32,358 nucleotides of DNA from an uncultured Collinsella sp. (GTDB lineage Bacteria; Actinomycetota; Coriobacteriia; Coriobacteriales; Coriobacteriaceae), in assembly GCA_900542275.1 (NCBI GenBank), contig UQMW01000016.1:1-32358 (forward strand), read 5' to 3'. Of this stretch, positions 23,379-30,931 are shown piece after piece. How positions within the stretch are numbered: the stretch's first letter is position 1; every line of letters begins with the position of its first letter. Both the position numbers and the translations under genes were made by a program. The notes under the pieces were generated by a model. It saw only the letters and a list, made by a program, of their open reading frames with translations. It did not search any database and was not told where the DNA came from.

Positions 23379-23411
23379 GGGCATCGTGCTGCGTTAGAAG
23401 GAGAGTTTACG

Positions 23412-25211
23412 GTGTCTGAACAGGCGAATTATGGTGTTGCTCATGCGTTTGGCGCACGGTTGCTCAGTTATGCGGATAACGCAGCTCTGCCGGTTGATGT
23501 ACACGACTTTTCCGATGCAATCAATCGGTGTTTACTCGTCGATAAGACTATGTTTATTGCCGATATATTGGACAGCGAAGCACCTGTTGCGGTTTGCTGT
23601 CGGCCCAAGGGTTTTGGCAAGAGCATGAATCTATCGATGCTCAAATGCTATTTGGAACGACCTGATCACCGGCGGCCGGATCGAAGCCCGTTCGTCGGCT
23701 CCCAGATTTGGCAGGCGGGCGGCGGTCACTATCGTGATGAGTACGCGTGTTATCCGATCATCACGCTCGACTTTTCAGCTGCCGCTGCGGGGCGCGACGC
23801 CGATGCTGCGGCGGCTATTCGCAGCGCTGTCGCGAACGAGTGCGCCCGATTGCTGCCGCTGCTTGCCGCACCTGATCTGTCAAGACGTGAAGTCCGTCTT
23901 ATCGAGAGGGCGGCGCGTGGGGTGGCCAGCGATAAGGAGATCGATGCGGCGCTTGGCGTGCTTATCAAGCTGCTCCAGGCAGCTTTCGATGAGCAGGTTG
24001 TTCTTCTGATAGACGACTACGACGCGGTATGTCCAAAGCGTTTGGACGCTAAGGACGACGGTAGCGTGGATTCCCTAGAGTCGCTCAGCCGAATGTTGTT
24101 CGACACCATTGCCGATGCCGGCGACTCGTTGCGATTGACGTGTCTGATGGGCGAGCGCCCCGGTCATGCCGAGTTTGCGTTGTCCCAACGTGGGGTTTCC
24201 TATCGGTCGGCGACAGCGTTGTCGAGTTGGTGTGATCGATGGTTCGGTTTTTCGGACGACGAAGTCCAAGTGCTGTTGGATTGCATCGGTCGCAACGGCT
24301 GTCTGGATGACGCGCGTGAGTGGCTCGAGGGCTATCTGTTTGGTGGTTTTTATTGCTCGAGCCCGGAGCGCGTGGTGGACTACGCACAGCGCGATTGCGT
24401 CGCGCCCGTTCGGGCGGATCTGTATGGTTACGCCGACCGTCTGAGCGCATGCGTCGGTGACTGGAATCTCATGCGCCTGTCCGCATTGTTCGATTTGGTT
24501 GAGCCGCATGGGTTTATTGAGGCGCCAGTGCATGTGCATGCCGAGGAGGTCGATGCCGCCAAGCCCGAAGATATCTGGACTGCGCTGTATCTGTCTGGAT
24601 TTCTTACGACGGACATGACAGGGCATTCGGAGGACGGCGCGTGCCTTCGTTCCCTGCGCCTGCCTAACAACGAAGTGCGTCAGGCGCTCCGTCTTGTAAT
24701 TCTGGAATGGTTTGAGTGCGCCGTTGAGGACGTTGGAGTTATCGACTCGTTCCATGACGGGTTGTGTCGAGGAGACGAGGACGCTGTAAAGCAAGCTTTG
24801 AGCTGTGCTATCGGCGATCTGGGCATCGATGTGGACAAATCAGATATGCCGACAGCCTATCATCTGGCGCTGCAGGGGCTTTGCTTTGGACTGTCCGGCT
24901 ATTGCAATCCCAGCTCCAAGCGAAGTGGCGTCTCGGATCGCTGGGATATCCAGGTGATTCCCACCGGTCGGGTGTTTGACGTGGCTGACACGTTCGGCAT
25001 GCTCGATGAGCGACCGCTCATTACGATCAACATGATGTACGACCCTGGCGTCGATGCCCTGGGCCTGGAACTGTTGGCGGTTCAGGCGCTGCTCGAAATC
25101 GAGCGCGACGGCATCGATGATATCCGCGTGCCGCGCCCCGCCGTCGGGCGCATGCGTTGGGGCTTTGGCTTTGACGGTCAGCGTGTGTCCGTGGTGTGTC
25201 AACGACTGTAG
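23412..25211 (+). CDS. AAA-ATPase-like protein with C-terminal PD-(D/E)XK-type region (DUF1703-like), divergent
   Basis: The N-terminus fits the AAA-ATPase-like family found in many gut bacteria: LLVDKTMFIADIL (41-53) and a Walker A written RPKGFGKSMN (64-73, K70) in place of the usual RPRRFGKS. Walker B is VVLLIDDYDAV (D201, D202). These proteins generally end in a PD-(D/E)XK nuclease-like domain. Here the matching region has YHLALQGLCFGLSGY and RWDIQV (D512), but the expected E-x-K strand reads ITINMM (T538-N540), so nuclease activity is unlikely. The start is GTG at 23412 with AAGGAGAG 7 bp upstream; the product is 599 aa. The biological role of the family is not established. A short GGGC-GAAA-GCCC hairpin (25216-25227) lies between it and the convergent next gene. 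Confidence 0.85.
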   Translation: MSEQANYGVAHAFGARLLSYADNAALPVDVHDFSDAINRCLLVDKTMFIADILDSEAPVAVCCRPKGFGKSMNLSMLKCYLERPDHRRPDRSPFVGSQIWQAGGGHYRDEYACYPIITLDFSAAAAGRDADAAAAIRSAVANECARLLPLLAAPDLSRREVRLIERAARGVASDKEIDAALGVLIKLLQAAFDEQVVLLIDDYDAVCPKRLDAKDDGSVDSLESLSRMLFDTIADAGDSLRLTCLMGERPGHAEFALSQRGVSYRSATALSSWCDRWFGFSDDEVQVLLDCIGRNGCLDDAREWLEGYLFGGFYCSSPERVVDYAQRDCVAPVRADLYGYADRLSACVGDWNLMRLSALFDLVEPHGFIEAPVHVHAEEVDAAKPEDIWTALYLSGFLTTDMTGHSEDGACLRSLRLPNNEVRQALRLVILEWFECAVEDVGVIDSFHDGLCRGDEDAVKQALSCAIGDLGIDVDKSDMPTAYHLALQGLCFGLSGYCNPSSKRSGVSDRWDIQVIPTGRVFDVADTFGMLDERPLITINMMYDPGVDALGLELLAVQALLEIERDGIDDIRVPRPAVGRMRWGFGFDGQRVSVVCQRL

Positions 25212-25231
25212 CGGCGGGCGAAAGCCCTTTA

Positions 25232-26251
25232 CTACTCGGCGTCCTTCAGGGGCGGCATGGGCTTCCAGTTGGGATCCTTAACGATCTTGCGGGCGTCCTT
25301 CATGCCGCGGCGCAGCGCCGGAATGCCGGTCTTAAAGCATTTGTCGACTGCTGCCAGACGAATGAACTCCTTGCAGAAGGTCGCGGCATTGCCCAGACGG
25401 AACAGCATGGGGTGGTAGTCACCGTAGATCTGCATATAGCGAGCGAGGAAGCCTCGGTTGCGCATGATGTAGTAGCGGTTGGTGTCGCTCGTGGAGTTGA
25501 GCTGTCGTTTGCCGGCGATATCCCAGTTGGAGACGGCGCGGGCGCGCTTGAGCACCACGTCGGCAACCACGGCGGCGGGGAAGTGCTGGCTGGCCACGTA
25601 GCCGTAGCAGGCATCGTCGCCGTAGATAAAGAAGCGCGCGTCGGGCAGGCCAATCTTGTCGACCACGCGGCGCGAGAACATGCCGCCCTCAAAGCACAGT
25701 TGGTTCATGGTGCGGTAGCCCTCGGGCCCCAAGTCCCACTTGGCGATGGGGTTAGGGATGCCGAGCGAAAGGATGAGCTGGTACTGCCAAAAGAAAGCGC
25801 CGCCGTCAAAGTCCAGGCGCGAACCCTGGATGACATCGTAGCGGTCGGTCCACTTGGCAAGACGCTCGATGCCTTCGGGGATGACGAGCACGTCGTCGTC
25901 CATCACCCAGAACCACTGGGCCCCCAGATCGTAGGCGCATTTAGTGCCGGCGGAGAAGCCACCCGCACCGCCGCCGTTTTCGAGTTGCGGGGCGTAGATG
26001 ACACGGTCGGTGCCGCCCTGCGCGTCGGGCTGCTCGGTGTCGATGCCCCACAGGCTGGCCAGGCGCTCGTTGAATGCGGTGCACATGGCCTCGGTCTCGC
26101 GCGAATTCTCGTTATCGACAATCACGATGCGCCAGGGCGTTGCCGTGAGCTCGGTCATGGAGTCGAACAGGTTGGCCAGGAGTTCCTGGCGCTTGTACGT
26201 AACGACAACGATGGCGAGCTTATCGATGGGAGCGGGAAGGGTTGAAGGCAT
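25232..26251 (-). CDS. Family 2 glycosyltransferase, galactofuranosyl/rhamnosyltransferase-like
   Basis: The 339-aa protein has a GT-A fold: LAIVVVTYKRQELL (12-25), VIVDNENS (43-50), NGGGAGGFSAG (92-102) and FWVMDDDVLV with the metal-binding D118-D120, then a later FFIYGDDACYGY acidic motif. The N-G-G-G-x-G-G-F and triple-Asp pattern is typical of the GlfT1/rhamnosyltransferase branch that builds actinobacterial wall or surface galactan. The sugar is inferred only. The ATG at 26251 has AAAGGA about 13 bp upstream; a longer start is possible. It runs opposite to the glycosyltransferase series that follows. Confidence 0.88.
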   Translation of the reverse strand: MPSTLPAPIDKLAIVVVTYKRQELLANLFDSMTELTATPWRIVIVDNENSRETEAMCTAFNERLASLWGIDTEQPDAQGGTDRVIYAPQLENGGGAGGFSAGTKCAYDLGAQWFWVMDDDVLVIPEGIERLAKWTDRYDVIQGSRLDFDGGAFFWQYQLILSLGIPNPIAKWDLGPEGYRTMNQLCFEGGMFSRRVVDKIGLPDARFFIYGDDACYGYVASQHFPAAVVADVVLKRARAVSNWDIAGKRQLNSTSDTNRYYIMRNRGFLARYMQIYGDYHPMLFRLGNAATFCKEFIRLAAVDKCFKTGIPALRRGMKDARKIVKDPNWKPMPPLKDAE

Positions 26252-26412
26252 GGGGCAATATATCCTTTCACGCGCGGCGGGCGAGCGCTGCGCGGAAGCT
26301 ATCGAATACGTCCTTGGGACTGTTCTATTGTAAAGGCTCGGCGCACCTTGACGGCAAGCTTTGAATAAAACGCAGGAACCTGCCACGGGCCCGCCGCATG
26401 ACGTGCGGCTAC

Positions 26413-26443
26413 TTTGCCCGCAAGAGGCTCCATAGATTATATA
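26413..26443 (+). promoter_or_regulatory. Possible promoter of the glycosyltransferase series
   Basis: TTTGCC (26413-26418) and TTATAT (26437-26442) are 18 bp apart in an AT-rich patch about 65 bp before the first gene of the series. Confidence 0.42.
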
Positions 26444-26507
26444 AACGTCCGCTGGCGCGCTGACCCTTTGATACCATGAAACGACAGGTATTTCCTAAGG
26501 AGCACAT

Positions 26508-27611
26508 TTGTCTACTAACGCCTCTGGCAGCCCTGTTCTGTCGCTGCTTATTCCCATTTACAATGTTCAGCGCTACCTGCGCGAGTGTCTCGATTCCGCC
26601 CTGGCGCAGACGCTCAAGGATATTGAGATCATCTGCATTAACGACGGGTCGACCGACAACTCGCCGGCGATTATCCGCGAGTATATGGAGCGCGATGGGC
26701 GCGTCAAGATGATCGACAAGGCCAACAGCGGCTACGGCGACTCGATGAACCACGGTCTGGAGATGGCGCGTGGCAAGTACGTTGGCATCTTGGAGTCCGA
26801 TGACTTTATGGCGCCCGACGCACTCGAAAAGCTTGTCTCGGCCGCCAATAGCAATAATGCCGACTTTGCGAAGGCGAACTTTGATTTCTACTGGTCTAAG
26901 CCCGAGGAGCGCCGTTCGCTGCACGAGATGTTTAAGGCAAGGGATTGTGGCAAACCGGTGCATCCCAGCAATACGACGCAGTTCTTTAAGCAAAAACCGT
27001 CGATTTGGTCGGCCGTGTACCGTCGTGATTTTCTTGAGCGCAACGGTATCAAGTTCCTGCCGACTCCGGGGGCATCCTTTCAGGACACGTCATTTGCCTT
27101 TAAGGTGATCGCGTGTGCCGAAAAGGCTATTTACCTGCATGATGCCGTGTTGTCGTATCGCCAGGACAACGAGAATTCCTCGGTCAATTCTTCGGCTAAG
27201 GTCTTTTGCGTCAATACCGAGTATGCCGAGATTGAGCGTTGGATTCGAGAGGATTATGCCCGTGACCACGCAAGTGATGACGTCGCGCGCATGCTCAAGT
27301 TCAATCAGCTCATTAAGTACGATTCGTACATGTGGAACTACGTGCGTCTAGCGCCTAAGTTCTATAAGGAGTTCCTGGTTCAGATGGCCAAGGAGTTCCA
27401 AGCGGCCTTGGACGCGGGGGAGTTTTCGCTTGACGATCTCAAGCCGTGGAAGCGCGCAAATCTCGCTGCCATCCTCAAAGATCCTGAGGGCTGGGTTGAC
27501 GAGCATCCGAGTTTTGCGACAGATGGTGCCTTGGGGCGTGCTAAGTATTACGCCTCGGTTGGAGGCCCAGGTGTGGTTGCTGCCTTCCTCATCGAATCGC
27601 TGAGGGGGTAG
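26508..27611 (+). CDS. Family 2 glycosyltransferase (paralogue A)
   Basis: The 367-aa protein has the N-terminal GT2 domain: LLIPIYNVQRYLRECLDSAL, INDGSTDNSP (UDP-binding D46, D50), KANSGYGDSMNHGLEMARG and the metal motif ESDD (96-99). It is followed by a family-specific half (FFKQKPSIWSAVYRRDFL, FLPTPGASFQD, YRQDNENSSVNSS). It starts with TTG; AAGGAG is 6 bp upstream. It is a close paralogue of 28733-29851 over most of its length. Only 6 bp separate it from the next gene. It probably transfers a sugar to a surface polysaccharide on the cytoplasmic membrane face; donor and acceptor are unknown. Confidence 0.9.
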   Translation: MSTNASGSPVLSLLIPIYNVQRYLRECLDSALAQTLKDIEIICINDGSTDNSPAIIREYMERDGRVKMIDKANSGYGDSMNHGLEMARGKYVGILESDDFMAPDALEKLVSAANSNNADFAKANFDFYWSKPEERRSLHEMFKARDCGKPVHPSNTTQFFKQKPSIWSAVYRRDFLERNGIKFLPTPGASFQDTSFAFKVIACAEKAIYLHDAVLSYRQDNENSSVNSSAKVFCVNTEYAEIERWIREDYARDHASDDVARMLKFNQLIKYDSYMWNYVRLAPKFYKEFLVQMAKEFQAALDAGEFSLDDLKPWKRANLAAILKDPEGWVDEHPSFATDGALGRAKYYASVGGPGVVAAFLIESLRG

Positions 27612-27617
27612 GTCGAC

Positions 27618-28658
27618 ATGGGAGAGACTTTGACCCCCAAAGCGACCATTGTCGTTCCCGTCTACAATTCGTCGCGCTCCATTCAGCGATGCCTTGATTC
27701 GCTGTTGGTCCAGTCTGAGTGTTCGATTCAGGTTGTCTGCGTCAACGACGGTTCGACTGATGATTCGTTGAACGTGTTGCGCCAGATCGCGCAGGCCGAC
27801 GATCGCGTACTGGTGATTGACCAGGAAAACGCGGGCGTTTCGTGTGCTCGAAATGCCGGTATCGATGTCGCCGAGGGCGAGACCGTCTTTTTTGTGGACG
27901 CCGACGATTACATCGATGCCCAGACGGTCGAGCGCGTGTTGCATGCCATGGAGTCTGCGGATGCCGAGGCCGCCGTTTTTGGCGGCGTCTGTGAACCTGC
28001 CGATGCTGCCCCCAAACGCGTCCAGCAACTCATGAGCCCCAAAGCTGGTACCTTCGGCGCCCGCGATCCCCAACTGCTGTTCCATTCGAATGCGCAGCCC
28101 TATGCCTGCCGTGCGGCTTTTTCGCGCGAGCTGCTCAATCGCGAAGGCATTCGCTTCGCCCCCGGTTTGGCTTTGGGCGAGGACGTCGTCTTCCAATTTG
28201 CGGCTTATGCGCTTGCCCGCAGGACCGTCGTCATGCCGGACAAGTTCTACCACTACGTGATGGAGAGCGAATCGGCGACGCACGAGTTCAACAGTGCCGA
28301 GGCGCGCGCCAAAAAGCTTGACGCCCACATGAGGATGCTCGAGGAGGTCTTGGAGGACTGGGCGGCCTACGGTCTTTTGGACCTGTGTCCCGGCGAGCTG
28401 ATAACTTGGTTTTTGGACCTAATTGTGTTCGACCTGGCGCGCTTGGATGCCGATGACTTCCATCGCGTGGCGGCTCGCGTCAACATGGACCTCGCGACGT
28501 TTTTGGGAACGAAGTGGGCGGATATGCCCGCTAAGGGCGCCGTTCGCCGTGTTGCCCACAAGCTCGTTGCGGCGACCTCGGGTGTTTCGATGGCAGATGC
28601 CACGCTGTTCTATCTTTCGACTCGTGGTCTCAAAGCCTGCCTGGAGCGCTTTATCTAA
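27618..28658 (+). CDS. Family 2 glycosyltransferase
   Basis: The 346-aa protein has VPVYNSSRSIQRCLDSLL, VNDGSTDDS (42-50), GVSCARNAGIDVAEG and the metal motif DADD (94-97), then LGEDVVFQFAAYAL, the acidic motif that holds the catalytic base in this branch. It sits 6 bp after paralogue A and 74 bp before paralogue B. It resembles the CpsJ/EpsJ-type capsule or exopolysaccharide transferases more than its two neighbours do. Substrate is unknown. Confidence 0.9.
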   Translation: MGETLTPKATIVVPVYNSSRSIQRCLDSLLVQSECSIQVVCVNDGSTDDSLNVLRQIAQADDRVLVIDQENAGVSCARNAGIDVAEGETVFFVDADDYIDAQTVERVLHAMESADAEAAVFGGVCEPADAAPKRVQQLMSPKAGTFGARDPQLLFHSNAQPYACRAAFSRELLNREGIRFAPGLALGEDVVFQFAAYALARRTVVMPDKFYHYVMESESATHEFNSAEARAKKLDAHMRMLEEVLEDWAAYGLLDLCPGELITWFLDLIVFDLARLDADDFHRVAARVNMDLATFLGTKWADMPAKGAVRRVAHKLVAATSGVSMADATLFYLSTRGLKACLERFI

Positions 28659-28732
28659 TTCCAAGCGCTGCCGCCCGCCGCAACTCGGCTGCTAAAATAA
28701 CCCTGTTACACGCTATTCAACAGGAGGTTCTC

Positions 28733-29851
28733 TTGCAGAACTCTGATACCCCTAAAGTTTCGCTGCTTGTCCCCATTTGCAATGTCGAGCGCTATCTGCG
28801 CGAGTGCCTCGATTCCGCCGTGGCGCAGACGCTCAAGGACATCGAGATCCTCTGTATCAACGACGGCTCCACCGATAGCTCGCCGGATATCATCCGCGAG
28901 TACATGGAGCGCGACCCCCGTGTAAAGATGATCGATAAAGCCAACAGCGGCTACGGCGACTCGATGAACCGCGGCCTGGAGATGGCTCGCGGCGAGTACG
29001 TGGGCATCCTTGAGTCCGACGACTTTATGTTTGAGGACTCGCTCCAAAAGCTGGTCGCCAAGGCCGATGCTGAACATGCCGATGTGGTAAAGGGCGACTT
29101 TTACCTGTATTGGTCCACGCCCAGCGAACGCCGTGAGCTGTTTGGGATCATCGACGAGCATATGACGGGCGCCGCTTATCGCCCCGTCGATCGCCCGGGC
29201 ATTTTCTACCGCAAACCTTCCATTTGGTCGGCTATCTATCGGCGCGAGTTCCTCAACGACAATCAGATTCGGTTCCTTCCCACGCCGGGTGCTTCGTATC
29301 AGGATGCGGGTTTTAACTTTAAGGTCTGGGCATGCGCCGAGCGTGCCGCGTTTATTGCGGACCCCATTTTGTGCTATCGCCAAGACAACGAGAAGAGCTC
29401 AGTTAATTCGCCCAACAAGGTGTTTTGCGTGTGCGACGAATATGCTGAGATGCAACGTTTTTTGGACGAGCGTCCCGAGCTCAAGGCTCAGCTTCAGGGC
29501 ATTTTAATGCGCATGAAGGTCGATACGTACCGTTGGAATGATGAGCGCCTGGTCGATGAGTTGCGCGAGCAGTTTTGGGAGAAGGCCTCTCCCGAGCTCA
29601 AGTCCGATTGGGATGCCGGTCGCTTTGACCTGTCGCTGTTCGATCCGCGTGGCGAGACCGACTTGCGCCTGATGGTCAAGTCGCCCCGCGCCTATATCGA
29701 TTCGCGCTTTGGCTTTAAAAAGCCGGGCAAGATCAATACGTTTAAGCACTACTTTAAGATTGGCGGGCTGCCGCTGGTCTGGCGCGTGCTGACGTATCAG
29801 CGCACCTACGGTGATAATCCGCACCCCGATGACGTTCCGGTCGCACAGTAG
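28733..29851 (+). CDS. Family 2 glycosyltransferase (paralogue B)
   Basis: The 372-aa protein has the same plan as 26508-27611: CNVERYLRECLDSAVAQTLK, INDGSTDSSP, KANSGYGDSMNRGLEMARG, ESDD (94-97), FYRKPSIWSAIYRREFL, FLPTPGASYQD and YRQDNEKSSVNSP. Long blocks are also nearly identical at DNA level, so the pair arose by a duplication. It starts with TTG, with AGGAGG 6 bp upstream. The C-terminal third differs from paralogue A and may set acceptor specificity. Confidence 0.9.
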   Translation: MQNSDTPKVSLLVPICNVERYLRECLDSAVAQTLKDIEILCINDGSTDSSPDIIREYMERDPRVKMIDKANSGYGDSMNRGLEMARGEYVGILESDDFMFEDSLQKLVAKADAEHADVVKGDFYLYWSTPSERRELFGIIDEHMTGAAYRPVDRPGIFYRKPSIWSAIYRREFLNDNQIRFLPTPGASYQDAGFNFKVWACAERAAFIADPILCYRQDNEKSSVNSPNKVFCVCDEYAEMQRFLDERPELKAQLQGILMRMKVDTYRWNDERLVDELREQFWEKASPELKSDWDAGRFDLSLFDPRGETDLRLMVKSPRAYIDSRFGFKKPGKINTFKHYFKIGGLPLVWRVLTYQRTYGDNPHPDDVPVAQ

Positions 29852-29863
29852 GAGCACTTGACT

Positions 29864-30931
29864 ATGGCTACCCCCAAGATTTCCGTTGTCGTTCCCATCT
29901 ATAACGTGGAGGAGTGCCTGGCCTGGTGCCTGGACTCCCTGCTTGCGCAGGACATGCCCGATTGGGAAGGCGTGCTGGTCAACGACGGCTCGCCGGACGG
30001 CTCGCGCGATATTGCGGCTACCTATTGCGAAAAGGACGCGCGCTTTACGCTGGTCGATAAGGAGAACGGCGGCCTGTCGAGTGCGCGTAATGCAGGCATC
30101 GCCGCGTCCACGGCGTCCATCGTTGCGTTCTTGGATTCCGATGACCGGTTTACGCCCGATGCATGCCGCGTGATCGTCGATGCCTTTGAGCGCGAGGACT
30201 GCGACGTTTTGACGTTTGGAGCGAACCCGTATCCGCTGGAAGCGGGGTATCCGTGGCTTAACTATGTGCTGAGTCCTCGCAACGTGTCGTTTGAGGGTTA
30301 TAGCTCCGACCTGCTGTTTAAGGAAGCATCTCGCCCGTTTGCGTGGCGCACTGCCTGCAAGCGCGCGTTCTTGTTGGACAACGGGATTGTGTTTGATGAG
30401 AACGTCAAGTATGGCGAGGATCAGGTCTTTGACTTTGCCGTGTATGGTCGCTCGCGCAAAACCGCGCTTATCTCCAACAAACTGTATGACTACCGCGTGG
30501 CGCGCAATGGTTCTCTCATGGACACCATGCGCTATGACGACGAGACGCGCCTGTTGGAGCACGTGAAGATATACTCCGCGGTACTGAATGATTGGCACCG
30601 CGATGGGCTTGATGCCAAGCATGCGGACGACCTGGCATATTTCCTGTGCGATCTGGTGCTGTACGATGCGCTCAGGTTGCTGGGTTTGGACTGCGGCAAG
30701 GTGTTTGCCGCCGTTGCCACGGCGCTTGCCGGTTCTGCCGTGGGCAGCGATGCTGCGCTCGCACAATGCGCTCCTTCTGTTGCCGCTATGGTGCGTGCGG
30801 CGCTTACCAGCAAGGCCCCCAATGCCCGTGAGTGCAAAAAGCTCATGTTCGATTACGACGTCTTGAGGTTTGGGCGTCTGGGTGCCTGCAAGCGCATGGC
30901 AGCGAACGCCCTGGGAAAGCGAGAAGTGTAG
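29864..30931 (+). CDS. Family 2 glycosyltransferase
   Basis: The 355-aa protein has KISVVVPIYNVEECLAWCLD, VNDGSPDGSRD, GGLSSARNAGIAAS and the metal motif DSDD (91-94), followed by VKYGEDQVFDFAVY, a typical GED base motif. The ATG at 29864 is preferred; an in-frame TTG at 29858 sits too close to GGAG. It begins 12 bp after paralogue B, and the following gene starts directly after its stop, which indicates one operon. Confidence 0.9.
   Translation: MATPKISVVVPIYNVEECLAWCLDSLLAQDMPDWEGVLVNDGSPDGSRDIAATYCEKDARFTLVDKENGGLSSARNAGIAASTASIVAFLDSDDRFTPDACRVIVDAFEREDCDVLTFGANPYPLEAGYPWLNYVLSPRNVSFEGYSSDLLFKEASRPFAWRTACKRAFLLDNGIVFDENVKYGEDQVFDFAVYGRSRKTALISNKLYDYRVARNGSLMDTMRYDDETRLLEHVKIYSAVLNDWHRDGLDAKHADDLAYFLCDLVLYDALRLLGLDCGKVFAAVATALAGSAVGSDAALAQCAPSVAAMVRAALTSKAPNARECKKLMFDYDVLRFGRLGACKRMAANALGKREV

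Noticed and set aside
25216..25227. Terminator between the convergent AAA-ATPase-like and GT2 genes
   Set aside because: The stem is only 4 bp (GGGC/GCCC) with three T, too weak to call as a terminator.
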